This document shows, piece after piece, positions 1-7,231 of a stretch of DNA of 14,420 nt. The DNA comes from Chloroflexota bacterium (lineage in GTDB: Bacteria > Chloroflexota > Anaerolineae > Ardenticatenales > Ardenticatenaceae), in the NCBI GenBank assembly GCA_003520455.1, contig DOUV01000289.1, positions 1 to 14,420 on the forward strand. Reading direction: 5' to 3'. The notes beneath the pieces are model-generated. The model had not been told where the DNA came from, ran no database searches, and saw nothing but the letters and a program-made list of their open reading frames with translations. Made by a program: the position numbers and the translations under genes. The number at the start of each line of letters is the position of its first letter. Position 1 is the first letter of the stretch.

Positions 1-128
1 GCACCGCGGGAGACCCGGCGCCTGATCAGGTGCAAGTCGGCCAGCGGCGAGCGACCGAGCGCCGCACGGTTGCCCTCCCGGAGGAGGCGCGTCGCGTCCT
101 CGACCTGGGAGAGGAACTCGGGTGTCAT
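1..128 (-). CDS. Unrecognised protein, N-terminal fragment (runs off left edge)
   Basis: An open frame starts with ATG at 128 and stays open to the window edge, giving 42 codons that begin MTPEFLSQVEDATRLLREGN. The start lies only 3 nt after the stop codon of the upstream acetyltransferase gene, which suggests translational coupling in one transcript. The fragment is hydrophilic and looks helical, with no signal peptide or membrane segment. I do not recognise the family from this length, and no function should be assigned. The frame is supported by the tight spacing and by being free of stops, but a chance frame of this length is possible in GC-rich DNA. Confidence 0.5.
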   Translation of the reverse strand, partial: MTPEFLSQVEDATRLLREGNRAALGRSPLADLHLIRRRVSRG

Positions 129-131
129 TGG

Positions 132-677
132 CTAGGAATCAACCGTGGCCGGCGACCGGCGCGGAACGATCTCGGCCAGGTCGAAGCGGTAGATGGCCGC
201 GGGGATGCGAGCGGACCCAAAGAGCCGCTCGCTGCTATGGCTCAGACGGCCACCGAGCCGCTCGCTCCAGGCCAGCGCGCGCCGATCCTGCGCGAAGATG
301 CTGACCCAAAGCACCGTCCGGCCCGCCGCGCGGGCCCCGTCGCAGACGGCGACGAACAGGGCGCGACCGTGACCCCGATCCTGATGGTCGGGCAGAACAT
401 CCAACCGGATCAGCTCGCAATCGGCGCGGCCGGGGTCGAGGGAGAGGAAGGCCGCGCCGGCGGGCGTCCCATCGCGAGTCAGCGAGATCCAGACCTGGAT
501 CGCGGGGTCTTCCAGTGCGGCCCGGAGGCGGTGGCGGCTGCAGGCGACCCCCAGAAATTGATCGCGCTCAGCGGCGGGAATCCACGGATAGGTAGTGGTC
601 CAGGTCAGGGTCGCGACACGGCGGATCGCGTCGATATCGTCCCGGGTCGCTCGGCGTACCCGCGGTCTATTGGTCAT
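132..677 (-). CDS. GNAT family N-acetyltransferase
   Basis: The 181-residue product is a single GNAT domain, a fold that moves an acetyl group from acetyl-CoA to an amine; the substrate cannot be read from sequence. The N-terminal strand and helix (VRRATRDDIDAIRRVA, about residues 7-22) and motif A (LIRLDVLPDHQDRGHGRALF, about 89-108) are clear, and Q99-x-x-G102-x-G104 is the CoA pyrophosphate-binding signature. I chose ATG 677 because GGATGGAG lies just upstream and the protein then begins MTNRPRVRRAT. A longer frame to 728 adds 17 residues without family character. It is the first gene after a TATAAT-type promoter and is followed 3 nt later by another reading frame. The length is normal for a one-domain GNAT. 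Confidence 0.85.
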   Translation of the reverse strand: MTNRPRVRRATRDDIDAIRRVATLTWTTTYPWIPAAERDQFLGVACSRHRLRAALEDPAIQVWISLTRDGTPAGAAFLSLDPGRADCELIRLDVLPDHQDRGHGRALFVAVCDGARAAGRTVLWVSIFAQDRRALAWSERLGGRLSHSSERLFGSARIPAAIYRFDLAEIVPRRSPATVDS

Positions 678-727
678 CGTCACTCCATCCTCTGTCCTCG
701 TGGCGCTTGCCCCCGCCACGACCTGCA

Positions 728-751
728 CAACCTTCCAACCTTCAACCTTCC
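728..751. repeat. Short tandem repeat CAACCTTC, three copies
   Basis: Positions 728-735 and 736-743 are identical CAACCTTC units, followed by AACCTTCC. On the minus strand this is a GGAAGGTTG-type repeat in the presumed 5' leader of the acetyltransferase mRNA, about 50-75 nt ahead of its start. Function is unknown; it could be a simple slippage repeat. Confidence 0.6.
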
Positions 752-787
752 ACCGCCCGCTTCAGCAGTGCCGCCGAATTCTCCGGA

Positions 788-793
788 ATTATA
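788..793 (-). promoter_or_regulatory. Candidate -10 box (TATAAT) for the acetyltransferase gene
   Basis: The minus strand reads GGTATAATTCC here, a perfect sigma-70 type -10 hexamer in otherwise GC-rich DNA, 110 nt upstream of the ATG at 677. At 17-19 nt upstream the best -35 match is weak (TTCGGG-like). It lies in the 260-nt gap after the GH15 stop, which fits a separate promoter for the acetyltransferase and the gene behind it. Confidence 0.45.
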
Positions 794-937
794 CCTTGAT
801 CGGCCGGTGGCCCGAAACCCCGGTCGGGCCCTGACTCTGGCCTGGGACCGTCTGAGCGCCGAGCCCCCTCCGCGGCCAACGGAGCGCACAGGGTGTCCCG
901 TCCCGTGAGACGAAATCGGCCGCAGCGGCAGCCGGCC

Positions 938-3412
938 TCAGGGCGTTTCTGGACGGACGGTCCCGGTCGTCGCCAACAACTGCTCTCGCATCATCGAGCG
1001 ATCAAGGGCCGGCGGGGTCACCTGCACAACGAAGTCCACCCCTTCGGGACGACCGGCCTCGGGCCAAAAGAAAGTGAAAAGCACCCTCGTCCCAACTGGA
1101 AGCGAGCCGGTGGGCAGATCGACCACGTGCACGCCCAAACCGGTCGCTCTCGTCCGGGTATGGTGGCGACTCTGCCAGCCATCGGTGCTCCACTGGACGA
1201 CCGCCGGCACCAGGACCTCCAGGCGGAGGGTCTTGCCAGACGGCATCGTGCGAGCCTTCTGGTTGAAGCGCCAGATGGCGTAGGGAGAGCCGGTGCGCTC
1301 TACGAGGTAGCGTTGGGCCGGCTGGGGCGGCGTGTCGAAAACGCGCCCCTCGTTCAGGGAGCGGCACAGCTTGATGTACTCGGCATGGGCCCAGACGAGT
1401 GGCGTCGCCGAGCCGGAGGGTCGCCCGAAGAACAGTTCCCGTCCAGGGATATCGGGCGCATCCCAGATCTGCTCCGGAATCAGGCCGCCTTCGTTGGCGA
1501 AGGCCGCCATCGTCTGCAGCAGCCGCCTGGCTTCGTCGGGCCGGCCGGCCGCCAGCTCGTAATGGGCCCGCTCGCCGGTCAACAGCGGCCAGGCTCGCCC
1601 GATGCCGACTCCGTCAAAGCCGCTCCCGTCGGCGTGCTCGCCATAGCCGTCGCCACTGTAGCGATGCCAGGCCGGGCCAACAGGCGTTTCGACCTGCAGG
1701 AGGGCGTCAATCACTTTGATAGTGTTGGTAATCCGCGGATCGTCCGGCGCTCGCAGACCGAAACGCACCAGGGCGAGGGCATCGGGACTGATCATGTGGA
1801 TCGCAGGCGCTTCACTCTGGTCGGGCGGCCGGTTCTTGACGGGGACGAACCCGAGCAGGGGCGACGCAGCGTCGGCGACTTCGGGTGGAGCGATGCGCAC
1901 GTAGTAGCCGCCCACACCCGCTTGCTCGCAAAGATCGGTGCCAGTGATGTACGTCCATCGTTCAATGCTGGCATTCCAGCTGTCGGCCGTCTCTCGAAGG
2001 TAGGTGGCCATCTCACCCTCATTGGCGAGATCGGCCAGGTCGGCAGCAATCAGCAGCGCGGCGGTCTCGACCGCGAGCGTGAAGGGGGAGTAGCCGGGAT
2101 CTTCTTCCCAGCGATCCTGCTGCGTAACGGGGCCGTTGCGGATCAGGAAGCCGGCCGCGCGACGGACCATCGGCCAGAGGCGCGTCGCGTCATCACTACT
2201 CAGGGCGCCCTCCCGGCGCGCGAGATCCACCAGCAAGATGGGGAAAGCCGTCTCGTCCATCTGAACACCGCCCCAGTAGGGCGTGCCGTCGAGCCACATG
2301 TTCTGCGCCCAGTGGCCGTCGGCCTCCTGAATGACCTGGAGGTAGTCCAACACGCGCCGCGCATCTCCCTGTGCGCCGGCCGCCAGAAGGCCGCCGGCGG
2401 CCTCGACCAGGTCCCGCGGCCAGACCATGTGATAGCCCCCCAGGTCGTCGTCCCCTTTCGTATCTCCCCATGGGATCGAGAGGCTGGCGATGATTCCCCC
2501 TGGGAAGCGCTTGGCCTCGTGGGTTCGGAGCACAGCCGTGCTGGTGCGATAGAGATCCCGCTCTCGGCCGCCGGGAACGATCAGTGGGAGCAGGTCGCCT
2601 TGCCAGCGCTGCCAGCCGCGAACATACGCCGCCAGGGCGCTTTCAAACCCCGCGAAGAGACTGGCCAGGGCACGATGCCCGGCCTCGGCAGGGGTCCGGC
2701 CAAAACCGAGGACCACGATCAGGTCGCCGGACGTGCGCAGGTCAATCTCTCCCGTCAGCGCAACGTTGCCGTCCTCGGCCTGACCGTAGGTCCAGGTCAT
2801 CTCACCGTGCTGCCTCAGGTCCTGCCATCCATCGGAGAATCCCACGAAGCCGGCCGAGCGCCTCAGCCAGGGAGCCGAGCAGGCGAGCGCCAGGGCATTG
2901 CCGTCCCGTTCGGCGAAGAGCATCGGGACGCCTTTGCAGTCACCGATCCAACCGGTGTTGTGTGAGCCGCGATTGCCAAGATGCGGAGCCAACAACACGT
3001 AGAGGTGATACGCCTCCACCCTCCCCTGCAGGGGCACGAACCGGATGCGCTGCAGGACGACATCGCGGCGCGGGTCGGTGATGATCTCTTTCTCAAGGCG
3101 GTAGCGTCCCTGGGTGCAGGTATTGATCAGCCGGTAGGCCGGCACTCCCTCGGCAGGCACTGTGATCTGTGAGTGGGTGTCGCGCTTCTCCTCTGAGAAA
3201 AAGGCGCCGCCATCGGTCACGATGAACCCCAGGTCGCGGGTACAGGCCTGATCCACGCGCGGATAGTAGACCTCATTGATGATTCCGTGGCTGAGAGTGA
3301 ACCAGGCCCGGCTGGCGGGGCTGAGGGATGTGCCCACGCCGCTCTTGGCACTGGACGTCCAGCGCGCTGGAATCCCTGGCCGGCCGGGGGCGGAGCCGGA
3401 TAGTTCGGCCAT
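938..3412 (-). CDS. Glycoside hydrolase family 15 glucoamylase / glucodextranase-like
   Basis: This 824-residue enzyme should release glucose from the non-reducing ends of alpha-glucans with inversion. It shows the bacterial GH15 layout: an N-terminal beta-sandwich (about 15-275, with SGVGTSLSPASRAWFTLSHG and NEVYYPRVDQACTRDLG), an (alpha/alpha)6 barrel (about 285-690) and a C-terminal sandwich rich in Trp and Thr (about 700-815). In the barrel, YHMVWPRD (about 327-334), DRWEEDPGYSPFTLA with candidate general acid E436, and GLIPEQIWD with candidate general base E647 match the catalytic positions of family glucoamylases. No signal peptide is present, so it probably acts in the cytoplasm on glycogen or imported oligosaccharides. 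ATG 3412 has GAGGGAG 6 nt upstream; an ATG at 3448 would add 12 residues but overlaps the flank of a large palindrome. GH15 trehalase is a less likely alternative. Confidence 0.93.
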   Translation of the reverse strand: MAELSGSAPGRPGIPARWTSSAKSGVGTSLSPASRAWFTLSHGIINEVYYPRVDQACTRDLGFIVTDGGAFFSEEKRDTHSQITVPAEGVPAYRLINTCTQGRYRLEKEIITDPRRDVVLQRIRFVPLQGRVEAYHLYVLLAPHLGNRGSHNTGWIGDCKGVPMLFAERDGNALALACSAPWLRRSAGFVGFSDGWQDLRQHGEMTWTYGQAEDGNVALTGEIDLRTSGDLIVVLGFGRTPAEAGHRALASLFAGFESALAAYVRGWQRWQGDLLPLIVPGGRERDLYRTSTAVLRTHEAKRFPGGIIASLSIPWGDTKGDDDLGGYHMVWPRDLVEAAGGLLAAGAQGDARRVLDYLQVIQEADGHWAQNMWLDGTPYWGGVQMDETAFPILLVDLARREGALSSDDATRLWPMVRRAAGFLIRNGPVTQQDRWEEDPGYSPFTLAVETAALLIAADLADLANEGEMATYLRETADSWNASIERWTYITGTDLCEQAGVGGYYVRIAPPEVADAASPLLGFVPVKNRPPDQSEAPAIHMISPDALALVRFGLRAPDDPRITNTIKVIDALLQVETPVGPAWHRYSGDGYGEHADGSGFDGVGIGRAWPLLTGERAHYELAAGRPDEARRLLQTMAAFANEGGLIPEQIWDAPDIPGRELFFGRPSGSATPLVWAHAEYIKLCRSLNEGRVFDTPPQPAQRYLVERTGSPYAIWRFNQKARTMPSGKTLRLEVLVPAVVQWSTDGWQSRHHTRTRATGLGVHVVDLPTGSLPVGTRVLFTFFWPEAGRPEGVDFVVQVTPPALDRSMMREQLLATTGTVRPETP

Positions 3413-3451
3413 GGTGTGCTCCCTCGACACCGCCAGCGGATGGCGCATCTC

Positions 3452-3495
3452 TCTTTCTATAAAAGTGGCGCCTACGCGCCACTTTTATAGAAAGA
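3452..3495. repeat. Perfect 20-bp inverted repeat, 4-nt loop; possible bidirectional terminator
   Basis: Arms at 3452-3471 and 3476-3495 are exact reverse complements around the loop CTAC. The stem centre is GC-rich (GTGGCGC/GCGCCAC) and flanked by AAAA on one side and TTTT on the other, so either strand yields a GC stem followed by a short U-run, the form of a bidirectional intrinsic terminator. It lies 112 nt past the MFS stop and 39 nt ahead of the GH15 start. It could end MFS transcription, act as a leader attenuator for GH15, or be a protein-binding palindrome. If it is a terminator, little room remains for a GH15 promoter behind it. Confidence 0.75.
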
Positions 3496-3607
3496 TGAAC
3501 ACATCATCCCGCCAACGGGTGCTCCTCAAGATTTGACGGCCCTCTATTCCACAGTTGGTATGAGAGTATGCTTCTCCTCTCCCTCCAGGCGGATCAGGAA
3601 CCCACCC

Positions 3608-4864
3608 TTAATCTCCCTCGGCCCTCGACGCATATTCCCTGGTGGCCTCGTGTCGCTTCTCTTCGCGTCGCATTGATTCGGGCACGTAGTGAAAGACAAT
3701 CCAGGCGCCGATGAGGGACATCAGGCCGCCGACCACAAAAGGCAATTCGAACGAAGAGACGGCCAACAGGCCGGCAATGAGCGGCCCAAGCGCGATGCCG
3801 AGACCAAAGCCCATGGTGATGATGCTCATTTGCCGGCCCTCACCGCCGGCGGTGGACAAATCGGCTGCGAGGGCGAAGGCCGGCGCCGCCACCCCCGCCG
3901 AGGCAACGCCCTGAACCAGGCGCAACCCGCTGAGCTGGAGAAGTGAGCCGACTTCACCCAGTAAGGCCGTGGCCGGTGCCATAATGATCAACCCAACAAT
4001 AATCAGAGGTTTGCGCCCGATGTAATCGGATAGCCGGCCGAGCGGAATCTGGAACAGAAGCCGGCCGATCATGAGTGCGCTGAAGGCGATGCTGAAATCG
4101 AAGGCGGTTAGATGTAAACGTACGTTGAACTGCTGCTCCAGCGTAGTCATCATTGAAAAAGCGCTGGCCATCACAAATGTGGCAATACCCAGTCCGACGA
4201 TGCCGGCAGTGAACAGGTCCCGGTCAAAGATCCGAAAACGGCGTTCTACTCCGTTCGAGACCACCGGCGGCAGCTCTTTGACCCAAAGTTGTACTAAAAC
4301 CATCCCGAAGAATATAGAGGCGCCACCCGCGTAGAAGGTCGCGGCAAAGCCGAAGCGGTCGAGGAGAAAGCCCCCGATCAGCGGTCCGATGGCGAAGCCC
4401 ACCATCCGCATGGTACTGTAGATTCCCATCGACCCGCCGCGGGTCCGTTGCTGAGTTGCCGTCGTCATCAGCGCCATCGCCGCCGGGATTGTCAGCGCGA
4501 CGCCAATCCCCTGGACCGCGCGAAGCACCAGCAAATCGGTGAACCGGCTTGCCGCCAGGAAGGCGAGCGTGCTGATCCCCATCAGGAGCAGGCCGGCCTG
4601 AATCATTGGCTTGCGCCGTCCCAGCCGGTCGCTCAGCGCGCCCATGAAGGGCTGCAAAGCCGCGTTTACCAGTCCGTAGAGTGAGATCAAAAGACCAACG
4701 CGCACCGGTTCGGGGAACGGAAACGCCGGGGACGGCAGCCTGGCGATATACAGGGGGATCACGATGAAGAGAATGCTGTTGCCCACGGCATCACCCAGGC
4801 GCGCCATGGACAGGGCCAGTACGACTCGATTTGCACCTATACTCTCTGCGATGCGTTCCATCAA
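3608..4864 (-). CDS. MFS transporter, substrate unknown
   Basis: The 418-residue protein has about 12 hydrophobic segments and the major facilitator pattern in both halves: motif A GALSDRLGRRKP (about 75-86) between helices 2 and 3, and its counterpart GRLSDYIGRKPL (about 276-287) in the second half. RAVQGIGVALTIPAA (about 115-129) and RLVQGVASAGVAAPA (about 315-329) are the paired helix-4/10 signatures often seen in proton-linked drug or small-solute exporters. The start is TTG at 4864 with ATG as the next codon; AAGGAG at 4875-4880 is 10 nt from TTG and 13 nt from ATG, so TTG is favoured. Neighbours are sugar enzymes, but transport of a sugar is not shown by the sequence and efflux is equally possible. 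Confidence 0.9.
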   Translation of the reverse strand: MMERIAESIGANRVVLALSMARLGDAVGNSILFIVIPLYIARLPSPAFPFPEPVRVGLLISLYGLVNAALQPFMGALSDRLGRRKPMIQAGLLLMGISTLAFLAASRFTDLLVLRAVQGIGVALTIPAAMALMTTATQQRTRGGSMGIYSTMRMVGFAIGPLIGGFLLDRFGFAATFYAGGASIFFGMVLVQLWVKELPPVVSNGVERRFRIFDRDLFTAGIVGLGIATFVMASAFSMMTTLEQQFNVRLHLTAFDFSIAFSALMIGRLLFQIPLGRLSDYIGRKPLIIVGLIIMAPATALLGEVGSLLQLSGLRLVQGVASAGVAAPAFALAADLSTAGGEGRQMSIITMGFGLGIALGPLIAGLLAVSSFELPFVVGGLMSLIGAWIVFHYVPESMRREEKRHEATREYASRAEGD

Positions 4865-5220
4865 GATTCTTTGGCTCCTTTGTTGATTGCTTCAAAGCCG
4901 AACGCGTACAATGTGCGTCATCCGACTCCTCTCACGTCTGTCGCGGCTCATTCTCCCCTGGTCGCTCGCGGGTCTGCCGCTGCCGGGAGCGGCCCCCGGC
5001 CCAACCCAGGAACAGAGCAAACGCTATTCCAACAGTCCGGGACCTTCTAATCCACCAGGCTATCCCCTCCTTTCCGATCCACTAACCGGTGCGAGCCGCG
5101 CGCATTCCCTTGGAGAACAGACGTGGTCGCCGCGTTCAACCGCGGCGACCACCAGCCGGCCTCCAGCCCCGGCCGCACTCGAGAGATGAAAAAGCAGCGG
5201 TTGGCGCTCCGCACGTCAGA
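4865..5220. other. Gene-free interval between the zwf remnant and the MFS gene
   Basis: These 356 bases hold no gene I can support on either strand. They contain the MFS ribosome binding site (4875-4880), a strong 12-bp hairpin at 5123-5152, and GC-rich short palindromes near 4970-5000. The interval lies where the rest of zwf would be expected, but no further glucose-6-phosphate dehydrogenase similarity is visible by eye. Open frames on the plus strand (about 4831-5189) are low-complexity Pro/Ser/Arg readings without domain character. Confidence 0.6.
5123..5152. terminator. Strong 12-bp hairpin, possible terminator of the gnd transcript
   Basis: Arms GTGGTCGCCGCG (5123-5134) and CGCGGCGACCAC (5141-5152) are perfect complements around the loop TTCAAC. 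It lies about 70 nt beyond the stop of the zwf remnant in the direction of transcription. No U-run follows on the minus strand, so it would be an atypical or factor-assisted terminator, or an mRNA 3'-end stabiliser. Confidence 0.4.
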
Positions 5221-5360
5221 TCAGACGTCGATGACGGCGAGGTGATCGGGGCGCCACTTGTCGAGAACCAGGTTGTACAAAGCTGGCACCAGCTGGCGCC
5301 GAGTCAGATCGCCACCGGCAAAACGACCATATTTGTAGACTGTGGGGGGAGCGCTTGCAT
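5221..5360 (-). pseudogene. zwf: Glucose-6-phosphate dehydrogenase, truncated and frameshifted N-terminal remnant
   Basis: The remnant starts at ATG 5360, 14 nt after the gnd stop, with GAGGGAG at 5367-5373. The first frame reads MQALPPQSTNMVVLPVAI and then stops. In another frame, from about 5339, the sequence reads AGGDLTRRQLVPALYNLVLD and on to AVIDV, stopping at 5221. Joined, these match the N-terminus of glucose-6-phosphate dehydrogenase (VVFGASGDLTRRKLVPALYNL in family form). At the junction GTCGTTTT is followed directly by GCCGGTGGC, so about 4 nt of the expected FGA codons are missing. Only about 46 of the usual 480-510 codons remain, and the continuation is not visible in any frame downstream. 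The enzyme would oxidise glucose-6-phosphate to 6-phosphogluconolactone, feeding gnd; this copy cannot. A functional copy elsewhere is possible. Confidence 0.8.
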
Positions 5361-5366
5361 ATGGTA

Positions 5367-5373
5367 CTCCCTC
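5367..5373 (-). promoter_or_regulatory. Intact ribosome binding site of the broken zwf
   Basis: GAGGGAG sits 6 nt before ATG 5360, directly after the TGA TGA at the end of gnd. Its survival suggests the zwf damage is recent, or that the short peptide is still translated. Confidence 0.6.
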
Positions 5374-5374
5374 A

Positions 5375-6790
5375 TCATTCTTGCCGCCACTGCGTATGGA
5401 ACAAGCCGGTAGCATCCACCCGTTCGTACGTATGGGCGCCGAAGTAGTCCCGTTGGGCCTGAATCAGGTTGGCCGGCAGCCAGGCGCTCCGGTAGCCGTC
5501 GAAGTAGGCCAGCGAGGCCATCAGCCCCGGTGCCGGAAGGCCCAACTCGGCGGCGGTGCGGACCACAGCGCGCAGGTCCGCCTGCCGCGCCATGACTTCC
5601 CGGCTGAGGTGGGGATCGACCAGGAGGTTGGGCAGGTCTGGATGGGTGTGGTAGGCAGCGCGGATCGGCTCGAGGAGCGCCGCCCGAATAATGCAGCCGC
5701 CCCGCCAGATGCGGGCGACGTCTTCTAACTTCAGGTGGTAGTCGTAGGCTTGTGATGCCTGCCGAAGTTGGGCCATCCCCTGCGCATAGGTGATGATCAT
5801 CGCGGCATAGAAGGCATTGCGCAGTTGGCTCAGGAAGGTTTCCCGCTCCCCCTGGTATCCGGGCGACGGTCCCTCGATCAGTTGGCCGGCCTCCTCGCGC
5901 TCACGCTTGAAGGCCGATAGGTTCCGCATCGCCACGGCGGCGTCGATAGTCGGTACCGGCACCTGCAGCTCCATCGCATCCTGCGAGGTCCACCTCCCCG
6001 TGCCTTTTTGCATGGCCTCGTCCAGGATTACATCGATGAGTCGCCTGTCGGTCAGTTCGTCCATCTTGCAGAAGATCTGGGCCGTGATCTCGACCAGGTA
6101 CGCGTTGAGCTCGGTCTGATTCCAGCGGTCGTAGACTGCGTGTAACTCGTCGTCGTTCAGGCCCAGCCCGCGCTTCATCAAATCGTACGTCTCGGCGAGG
6201 AGTTGCATCAGGCCGTACTCGATCCCGTTGTGTACCATCTTGACGTAGTGCCCGGCCGAGCCGGGCCCCAGGTAGGTGACGCATGGGTCGCCGTTGACGT
6301 GGGCGGCGACCGCCTCGAAGAGGGGCCGCACCCGTTCGTACGCATCCACGGGACCGCCCGGCATCATGCTCGGACCGTAGCGGGCACCCCACTCACCACC
6401 CGAGATCCCGACACCCAGGTAGAGAATGCCTTTCGCGGCCAGGGTCTTGGCGCGAAGGTCTGTGTCCTGAAAGTAAGAGTTGCCGCCGTCGATGATCAGG
6501 TCACGTGCCTCGAGATGGGGCAGGACACCCTGGATCACAGCATCAACCACCGGGCCAGCCGGCACCAGCATCATCACGGCGCGGGGGGAGCGAAGGAGGC
6601 TGGTGAATTCTTCCGGGCTCTCTGCGCCTCGAATATCTCGGTGCTCGGCCTCCGCCCGCAAGGCCTGTACTGTGCTCAGATCCTTGTCATAGCCAATCAC
6701 CGAATAGCCGTGGTCGGCCATGTTCAGGAGCAGATTGCGGCCCATGACACCCAGGCCGATCATGCCGATCTCGTATTTGTGTTCAACCAT
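5375..6790 (-). CDS. gnd: 6-phosphogluconate dehydrogenase, decarboxylating
   Basis: The 471-residue enzyme converts 6-phosphogluconate to ribulose-5-phosphate and CO2 with reduction of NAD(P). Visible in order: dinucleotide-binding GLGVMG (12-17), IIDGGNSYF (99-107), GVGISGGEWGARYGPSMMPGG (126-146, substrate loop), the catalytic K184 and H187-N188 in HYVKMVHNGIEYG, KGTGRWTSQ (262-270), and the C-terminal AQRDYFGAHTYERVD (about 445-459) that reaches the partner subunit. Length is typical. ATG 6790 is chosen because AAGGAG at 6799-6804 is 8 nt upstream and the protein then starts at the first beta strand; the frame to 6889 adds 33 unlikely residues. The second beta strand ends GYDKD instead of the NRT of common NADP-dependent members, which hints at NAD preference. 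The zwf remnant follows 14 nt later. Confidence 0.96.
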   Translation of the reverse strand: MVEHKYEIGMIGLGVMGRNLLLNMADHGYSVIGYDKDLSTVQALRAEAEHRDIRGAESPEEFTSLLRSPRAVMMLVPAGPVVDAVIQGVLPHLEARDLIIDGGNSYFQDTDLRAKTLAAKGILYLGVGISGGEWGARYGPSMMPGGPVDAYERVRPLFEAVAAHVNGDPCVTYLGPGSAGHYVKMVHNGIEYGLMQLLAETYDLMKRGLGLNDDELHAVYDRWNQTELNAYLVEITAQIFCKMDELTDRRLIDVILDEAMQKGTGRWTSQDAMELQVPVPTIDAAVAMRNLSAFKREREEAGQLIEGPSPGYQGERETFLSQLRNAFYAAMIITYAQGMAQLRQASQAYDYHLKLEDVARIWRGGCIIRAALLEPIRAAYHTHPDLPNLLVDPHLSREVMARQADLRAVVRTAAELGLPAPGLMASLAYFDGYRSAWLPANLIQAQRDYFGAHTYERVDATGLFHTQWRQE

Positions 6791-7231
6791 CTGCTCGTCT
6801 CCTTGTGTTTCGCTGCCGCCCATGCGAGGAGGGGCGTTTTGCCGGCCCCCACACCCCCTGTTGCGCGGCTCACGGCAGGATGACTGCAATCGATGAGACG
6901 GCGAATGCGCTGGTCCCCAGGGCCACGTGGCGTGGAAGGCTTGCTGGGTAGAACATGAACGGTAAGCCGACGATTGTGCCGCCTGCCCCTAAACATCTCA
7001 ATACCAGGCGGCGACGAATCCTGCTGAAACCGCTTACAACAGGTGATTCCTTCTCGAAGAAGTTCCTGATACTGTACCTGCAAGCTCACAGTGCGTCCAC
7101 AGCCCGGAGCCGCACCTGATGTTCGTCCCCCTACGGCCGGACGTCAAGCCACAATCCCCCCGCTCAACGACCCTGCCCCGGTTGGACCGGGGCAGCCAAT
7201 CGCACGTCTTTTGAATTCTTCCGTTTCAACT
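6791..7231. other. Gene-free interval between the HAD gene and gnd
   Basis: These 441 bases contain the gnd ribosome binding site at 6799-6804 and a 10-bp hairpin at 7173-7195 just behind the HAD gene. I see no convincing -10/-35 pair for gnd, although the length and hairpin suggest gnd has its own promoter here. Open frames in it, including upstream extensions of gnd, show no family character. Confidence 0.6.
7173..7195. terminator. 10-bp GC hairpin behind the tal-pgi/HAD operon
   Basis: CTGCCCCGGT (7173-7182) and ACCGGGGCAG (7186-7195) pair perfectly around a 3-nt loop, 36 nt past the HAD stop codon. There is no U-run on the minus strand, so it is a candidate terminator or transcript-end stabiliser without the classic tail. 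Confidence 0.45.

Noticed and set aside
30..908. A 292-codon open frame on the plus strand
   Set aside because: It is antisense to the acetyltransferase gene and shows the same Arg/Ala/Gly-rich composition; the minus-strand GNAT motif is decisive.
893..2965. A 690-codon open frame on the plus strand
   Set aside because: It is antisense to the GH15 gene, which has clear domains and catalytic motifs. The antisense frame is rich in Arg, Gly and Pro with no domain character, as expected from the complement of GC-rich codons.
4887..5189. Plus-strand frame with a hydrophobic start resembling a signal peptide
   Set aside because: The downstream part is low-complexity Pro/Ser/Arg, no ribosome binding site is evident, and it overlaps the hairpin at 5123-5152.
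6791..6889. A longer N-terminus for Gnd, starting at 6889
   Set aside because: The extra 33 residues are not family-like, and the ATG at 6790 has a well-placed AAGGAG and starts directly at the nucleotide-binding fold.
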